Positions 58,501 through 64,000 of a stretch of 64,000 bases of DNA are shown here, piece by piece (the first letter of the stretch is position 1; the number at the start of each line of letters is the position of its first letter). The notes under the pieces were generated by a model. That model was not told where the DNA came from and did no database searches. It saw only the letters and a list, made by a program, of their open reading frames with translations. A program made the translations under genes and the position numbers. The DNA is from Asterella californica (taxonomy: Eukaryota > Streptophyta > Marchantiopsida > Marchantiales > Aytoniaceae): the NCBI GenBank assembly GCA_036924285.1, contig JAYKYS010000009.1, forward strand, positions 23,788,001-23,852,000, given 5' to 3'.

Positions 58501-58857
58501 TGGCATATGACATAAACTTTTGGTTCCACGGAGAAACGAAGATGTATTTTGTTTCACGTTCATGCTAAGTCCTTCCCGCCCGTAGTTTGTGAAGCATATG
58601 ACACTCGAGACCCAAATACTTTTCAAAAATTATACAAGACAAAAGAAGATTCTCACTCGGTGTCCTAGACGAACTCGGGCGAGTGTGGTTCACAGTTCAG
58701 AAGCATATGCTTGCCGAGCCTAAGGGGCAATCCGGTTTTGTAACCTCTGACGTTGAAGGGGTGCTGCGATCTACCTCTAACTTGGAATCACGGTGGTGTT
58801 ATTCCGTCCTTGCTTCTACGTTGATTCGTCAGAGCTTGACGTCATGTGCACTCCGTT
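55561..58857. other. 3.3 kb without a recognised gene
   Basis: Frames such as 57,701-57,964 and 55,701-55,991 are short and without motif. A 16-bp direct duplication (AGTTAACTTTGAGT) lies at 56,415-56,450. The stretch 56,540-57,620 is AT-rich. I see no transposon protein and no exon that I can name. Confidence 0.35.
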
Positions 58858-58927
58858 CTTTACGTGGTACGGTACCCTTCCCGTTCCCGTTCCCGACCTC
58901 GGGAGTCGCAAAGTGCACCACGTAAAG
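58858..58927. repeat. Inverted repeat around a TTCCCG microsatellite
   Basis: CTTTACGTGGT at 58,858-58,868 and its exact reverse complement ACCACGTAAAG at 58,917-58,927 enclose 48 bases with about three CGTTCC-type hexamers. The arms contain ACGTGG, the core of plant G-box or ABRE-type sites. It could be a small foldback element or chance. Confidence 0.45.
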
Positions 58928-60129
58928 GAGGGGGAAGGTATTTGATGAAAACTGCTACATTTCCGATGGAAGGAAAGGAAGTTTTACAGTTTATTAACAA
59001 CTTTACGTAATTTCACTAAAAAGGTCAAAAACTTTTCTCTCGACACTTCTCCTTCTTGATTTGACTCAAGCTGTAGACCAAAAAGTATGAAAAAGGAGTG
59101 GAAATCACAACACCATATTCCCGAATCCTCAAGCATTGCCGTATTCAACTATCTTGACATAAGTTTGTGTCCTTCTTCCATCGTTTCCTTTCCTGGCTTT
59201 GGGTCTTTCTTTGCTCTCACGTGGTCTACGAGAGGTCCAAGTTTCATCTATAGGCAAGCTTTGGGCATCCCGTCACTACCACTCTCTCATTTCTATTCTT
59301 CCTCCCACCCTTCCGTCCACAATTACCCCTTTAGGTTCTTCTCTCGCGAACTGGAGCTTCTCTTCTTCGGTTACAGGCCCCCTTCAGCTCATCAGTCACG
59401 TTTCTAAACTCTATCGTCTTTTGTTCATCCTAAAGCTTGACTCCAACGCTAATAAACTGCACTTCTTGGCGACTGCTTTTCACATGGAGATCTTGTATAT
59501 ATTTTCACTCATCTAATGAAGCTTTGGGCGTACAGTCGTCTTATTCTTTAAAAGAACAAGAACAGATGATACATTGCACATTTTCTCATTGATCTGTATG
59601 TTACCATGTTTGCATGGAAGGCCCACCAACAGTGAAGAGAAGGAAGAACCCCAACACCTGAAGACGTGATATAGAGAAGAAGGTAACAGTGGAGAGCAAG
59701 GAAAGAAACTTGAAGAACTTTTTGCACAACCTGCATATTAATTGCTGCTTACACGTTCAAATCTGAATCCCCTTCTTATTTTTACAGGGTAAGGTTTGAC
59801 ACGTTCTACTATAATAAGAGGTGTTCAAGTTAAGCAGAAATATTCCTCAACGGTTGAAAGAGAAAAAATCGCGACTTCTCAACGATTAGCTTTGTAGGGA
59901 ATCGCTGATCATTTTGGGTTGCTTTTATGATTAGTCAATACGATCTCTTCATTGATTTTTTTTACCTTTGACACTTAGAATCATTACTCTGAGTCCAAAT
60001 TTTCTCACTGCAAAACTGAACGAGGAAAACGAATGAAAACTGAGTAAGAAAACAACCGCAGACTTCTTTTGCAAAAGATTATCCGCAAGAGCCTAGCCGA
60101 CATTGGCACCCTTTAATACATGGACATGA
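58928..60129. other. Spacer without a recognised gene
   Basis: Two overlapping plus-strand frames at 59,087-59,407 and 59,199-59,516 cover the same pyrimidine-rich DNA and have no motif. No repeat relation was noticed. Confidence 0.35.
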
Positions 60130-60166
60130 GAGTCCTTTACATGCAGTGCATGTAAAGTACGGACTC
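60130..60166. other. Perfect 23-nt palindrome within a hairpin
   Basis: CTTTACATGCAGTGCATGTAAA plus G at 60,135-60,157 is an 11+1+11 palindrome. An outer pair, GAGTC at 60,130-60,134 and GACTC at 60,162-60,166, extends the fold after a 4-base bulge. It contains two CATGCA (RY-like) elements. It could be a regulatory palindrome or a foldback remnant. Confidence 0.55.
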
Positions 60167-61519
60167 CAGTCGTTCAGCAGCTACACTTTTTCCTCTACAG
60201 TTCTGTGCTTTTCGATTGCTAGGGACTGGCTAGCTCCATCAGCACAGAACGACTCCTGTTACGACTGATGTCAACAGCAGTGGAACACCAAGAGTCGAAA
60301 TCTGATTGTTGTGCCAGTTTGGACTGTCGGTTAGAACTGTGCAACCTTCTGACAGGAATGTTAAACCCATCTGTACAACGAAAGAGTTAAAACCTAGACA
60401 AGCTTTTGTTACGAGAAACCAACACACTACCAAGCTACGTGTGTAAGTAAACAGCAAACTTTCTTTGTCAACGATCAAAATATTCTTGATTCGTAAAGTG
60501 GTTCATATTATATGGGCCTGAGTGTATCTAGATTCAGATTACCCCTCTTTAGGGCCCACAAATAGAGGCTTTGGAGTAGGCTAATGGAACCATGAGCCTA
60601 AGTGATTTTACTCTTACAACATGCAGATACTCCATCGTCGACATTTGTTGCAACTCCTCTGATGTCCACTGCTGCACTCACACCTCTTTCCGCTTTATGC
60701 AAGGTACGAAGGTGGAGAGTTTTACTGGAGGTGGGTACCCACCAAGATGATTGTTCTTCAGCAACACCAGCTTCGTTCCCATTTGAGTCCATCCGTTATT
60801 ATACAAAGTACTTCAGTTCTCTAGACTTACCACCACGGCAGTATCGACAAGTCTGTCTCGCAGGTCTAGGAAAGAACTTCCTACTGCTGACAATTTCCAG
60901 ATGCTCAAAGTTCTTTCCTCCAAACGAACCCAGATTGACGTTGCTTTTAACGTCATAAATCTACTCTCTCAACAACATGAAACGAATGTTGTCGAGTTGG
61001 GGAAAAGCAGAAAACATGAAACGAATGTGCTTCAAATTCTACAAACCGACCAGCTATTCTTCAAGTACATCACTCATTCTCATAGTCAGCACACAAAGTT
61101 GTCACTCATAAGATGAAAGTATGATAGATACTTTCATGTTGTACACTTGTTTGTTTAGGTCCTTAGGGTGATGTCTTTACTTTCTTAGAAAATTGCTTAA
61201 ACCACTAGAAGTCAAAGACTTGATTCCTCCAACAAGGAGAGAAATTTCAAATTTAAACACTGACACAGCGAAAGATATAGTTAAAATCAGTTCTTCTTCT
61301 GAACGAAAAACATATTTCATTCAACTTCTCTCTCTCGAGGATTCACAACCTTCTATATCCCGTAGAAAGCCAACTTGAAGATCAGACGTATGCTTCTCTG
61401 AGTGCTTTCCACCAGATCTGCTGTATTTTCTCTAGTCTCCACTCTCCTAGTTATGCTTATATTTCTCAAAAGTATCGCATGATATCTCCAAGTATTCAAT
61501 ATCTCACCATTTGCACACA
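60167..61519. other. Unrecognised region with weak exon-like frames
   Basis: The minus-strand frame 60,239-60,478 and the plus-strand frames 60,602-60,958, 60,901-61,116 and 61,193-61,378 are open, but I cannot assign them. The third encodes INLLSQQHETNVVELGKSRK followed by a second HETNV, a small internal duplication in a helix-prone peptide. No splice-linked gene model could be built. Confidence 0.3.
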
Positions 61520-62229
61520 TGCTAAACTAGACTTGGGTATAGTAAAAAGAGAGAGAGAATCGATGTAAAAAACTCACCACCATTGTCGGAACGTAGAGTT
61601 TTGAGTTTCTTGTCAGTTTGACGTTCGACGAATGTGTAAAACTCCTTGAAGGCTATGAACTAGTCGCTCTTGTAGTGTAGAAGACGAACAATAATATAGA
61701 GGGAGTAGTCATCGGTCATGGTCATGAAGTACTCATAGTCAAAAAAAGTACAAGGATAAATGTGACCACTGATGCCGGAATGAATAATCTCGAGAATCTC
61801 AGTGACCTGAGTAGTGACAACGTGTGGAAACTTCGTGCGAGCTTGCTTGTCATGCAGACACAGAATGCAAGTGAAATTATGAATGCTAGGCAAGTGTAAG
61901 CCGAGAGTGGACTAATGGTGCTGAAATTGATCAAGTTGAGCAAGACTAATGTGGTCAAGCCACCTATGCCAGAGGTCGACAGTTGGAGCTACAAACGTGA
62001 GATAAACGAAGCACGGATGAGTGAGTGACCGATAGAGATCAGAAATAGGTGTGGACGACTCGTCAAGTATATAAGACGTATGCAGGAGAGAGGAGGGAAG
62101 GACAGGAGGGCAAGTTGGACAACATGACGAGTAAAAGTAATGTGTCACGTGTCGAGTCGAGAGACGAGCAAATATTTTCAGTGTGAGACGTCTCTCTTTC
62201 ATTAAGTAGAGAAGGAGAGCGTGAGTCAA
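61520..62229 (-). pseudogene. Copia GAG-pre-integrase and integrase part (element H)
   Basis: On the minus strand VDLWHRWLDHISLAQLDQF and CILCLHDKQARTKFPHV form the HHCC zinc-binding site. EILEIIHSGISGHIYP carries the start of the core (usually HSDI; here D reads G), FFDYEYFMTMTDDYSLYIIV follows, and after a TAG near 61,660 the frame continues FKEFYTFVERQTDKKLKTLR and SDNGGEF, the second catalytic aspartate. The pieces occupy two frames with one shift near 61,900. Coding ends near 61,560, before the catalytic glutamate. The family is copia, distinct from element D. Confidence 0.8.
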
Positions 62230-62246
62230 CCAAAGGGGTTGACTTG

Positions 62247-62560
62247 CTATGAGGGCTGGGGTCTCCCGAGAGATCTCTCTAGAAAGTTCTCAGAAAAGGA
62301 AGGAAAGATAGTCTTTCCCAGTTGGTAGAAGTCGATCTCTCGTATGTTAACTCTCTCGAGGAGCGAGCCTCCCAACTCCGAGGGGTTAGGGATCTCTCTA
62401 AGAAGAGAAGAAGGGCCCCAATGCTCGAAGGGAGGGATAACACCCCCCTCGGTATCTGAGATAACGTCTTGATCTTGGAGGGTGCACTGATTGGATAAGG
62501 AGGCGGACCTCTCAAGGTTGGAGGATTTTTCTTGACCTTGAGGACACACTGCATAGGACG
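62247..62560 (-). other. Region open in two frames upstream of copia H
   Basis: Two minus-strand frames (100 and 91 codons) are open across the same 300 bases. One encodes EGGVIPPFEHWGPSSLLREI and the other is proline- and serine-rich. By position it would be the gag-to-protease part of element H, but I do not recognise either product. Confidence 0.3.
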
Positions 62561-63165
62561 ATGTGTCCTTAGACTATCATGTGTAGAGAGATGCGTCGCA
62601 TACGACGTCCTTCTGGGGACAGATTGACCTTGATGATCAATCTATGCTTGGATCATAGATCACCACGTGGTGATTTCATGGCTTCGACGAATGAGTGATC
62701 TAGAATTAAATTTGATTGTGCTTGGCTAAGATGTGCAGATTGCGTTGACTACGTGGAAGGATGCAATGATAAGATGAGCCGCGGTCGATCACGGTTGGTC
62801 AATTGATTATCACGATCACCTCGAAGACTCCCAATCTCTTTCGAGATGGCGTTTCAGGAGATATTGTTGGGAGTAGGAATTGAGAGTTAGCTCGGAGATG
62901 CTTTGCTTGCAGGAGGTATTGAATGTGTGCAGGAATAACAGACGAGCGCAATATGTAAAGAACGTTGCTTAGCAAGCATGTGGTAATTGGACGTATATTT
63001 TTATTCTCTAAATAACAAGCACCGTTATCGATTATACATCATTAATCTTTGGAACCAAACAAACGAGCTAAAAATAAATTCTTTCGTAGTCGAGGACGTC
63101 TTGCTTAATTAATACATTTTTGTCATTGAGGAGTTTTACTTCAACGTAGTCGTGATCTTTGATTT
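62561..63165. other. Probable leader or LTR part of element H
   Basis: No gene is visible. On the minus strand, TACTCCCAACA near 62,868 is a plausible LTR end, since many copia LTRs end in CAACA, but the next bases do not give a clear primer-binding site. Confidence 0.25.
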
Positions 63166-63169
63166 GGAC

Positions 63170-63515
63170 TATGGTGTCATTTTGCACACCTACTGCCTTG
63201 TTGTGCCAGAGATAGCTCTTGCTCAGTAGGTCACGAAACACATTATGCTAACATGCAAACCACAATCACATGTAAGCGTCCATGCACCACTTATCTTTAT
63301 CCCATTTGGTCTAGATCGGAGCAGTATCGTCTCCTTAACTCTCAAGGTCCACATTTCTTAGAGTTCTGAACTAGACCCGGCTAGGTCGGTCCCAAAAAAC
63401 ATGAGCAAATCACAACGTGATTTATGACGGACTCTCATAAAGTCCAAGGTCTTAAATGCTACCTCTAGCACATCTAGCGGTCCAACCGCCCGTGATGTAT
63501 TGTAAGCCGGTCTGT
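63170..63515 (-). mobile_element. Family-G LTR fragment, right end
   Basis: The reverse complement matches about 15,640-15,967 of the family-G LTR. Shared landmarks include CATCACGGGCGGTTGGACCG, CTAGCC(A/G)GGTCTA and TGAGCAAGAGCT, then GGCACAACAAG. The first two thirds of the LTR are missing beyond 63,515. Identity is about 75% by eye. Confidence 0.65.
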
Positions 63516-64000
63516 CTCTCACCCATAGGTACCTCAGATGACTAAGATTACTAGTGCACCATAATTACAAATATTTAGTTACACAATACTCTCTTCAATC
63601 AACTCTTTGACTCGTACTATCACATCGTTTCTCATCTCATATAAGTTGCAATCCCACGTTCAACTTCACATCGCATAATACTCAAGGACTACCAAGGTCT
63701 CCAATGCTCACTTTACTCATAGACAGGAAAATGAGAGTCGTTCCATCCTCTCAACTCCTCCTTATATACTCCACAATTTCTTATCGTGGTAACCTTCACT
63801 AAGTTACGTTGTCACATGATAAGTACAAAATCCAAAATAATAAAACTTCTAAAGACTACTAAGACTTTAGAATAGCACACACATTACTTGCTCTAGTTTA
63901 TTAAAGTAAGAGATTCTCCTACTTTAACTTTTCCAAAGTGTTAACTTTTCATACTATTTAGTAGAAAGACGACAATAAACTAACACATCTTTTGTGGAGC
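63516..64000. other. Right-end sequence, nothing recognised
   Basis: The stretch is AT-rich and has no open frame of useful length, no repeat partner in the window and no known motif. Confidence 0.35.

Noticed and set aside
1..64000. tRNA and rRNA genes
   Set aside because: I scanned for paired A-box and B-box (GGTTCGANTCC-like) sequences and for conserved rRNA blocks and found none that held up.

Overview
The window looks like transposon-rich nuclear DNA from a land plant. Three host loci point that way: a spliced gene for the photosystem II assembly factor LPA2, the 5' exons of an organellar isoleucyl-tRNA synthetase, and the last exon of an alpha-expansin. The Ty3 gag and pol sequences and the LINE reverse transcriptase remind me of elements from bryophytes and other seedless plants, but that is memory-based and I cannot fix the species. 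There is no bacterial gene organisation, tRNA, rRNA or CRISPR array that I can see.

Layout. 1-4.64 kb: 3' part of a Ty3 element (A) with a decayed polyprotein, a 157-bp tandem repeat and a 3' LTR. 4.64-8.0 kb: a GAAGAC/GTCTTC-rich stretch interrupted by dispersed repeat E (copy 1). 8.0-17.3 kb: AT-rich, almost gene-free DNA with a degenerate 41-bp minisatellite, a cluster of short palindromes (13.86-16.75 kb) and an apparent solo LTR of family G. 17.3-21.7 kb: repeat E copy 2 and a tandem-hairpin element. 21.7-30.8 kb: Ty3 element B, with two LTRs, gag and a pol tail, apparently split by a second Ty3 element C. C carries an integrase followed by a decayed PHD-type zinc finger. 30.8-36.0 kb: a minus-strand copia element D, itself broken by an insert containing repeat E copy 3 and by a 364-bp TIR element with a 6-bp target duplication. 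36.2-36.8 kb: a palindrome-rich, MITE-like block. 36.8-41.1 kb: no recognisable gene, but a strong 56-nt hairpin. 41.1-43.6 kb: minus-strand LINE remnant.

The host island is 44.4-48.6 kb. It holds a truncated isoleucyl-tRNA synthetase model (transit-peptide exons plus 51 conserved codons joined in phase to a new terminal exon), the intact LPA2 gene in the same direction, and an expansin 3' exon on the opposite strand. From 48.6 kb retroelements take over again: copia F (LTR, primer-binding site, gag) and family-G Ty3 element G2 (gag, protease, RNase H and integrase remnants), then unrecognised DNA to 61.5 kb. The right end holds copia H (minus strand) and another family-G LTR fragment.

Only LPA2 looks like an intact, functional gene. 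Almost every transposon reading frame carries stops, frameshifts or deletions, so the region reads as a nested retrotransposon graveyard around a small gene island. All family assignments come from motifs read by eye; no searches were run.
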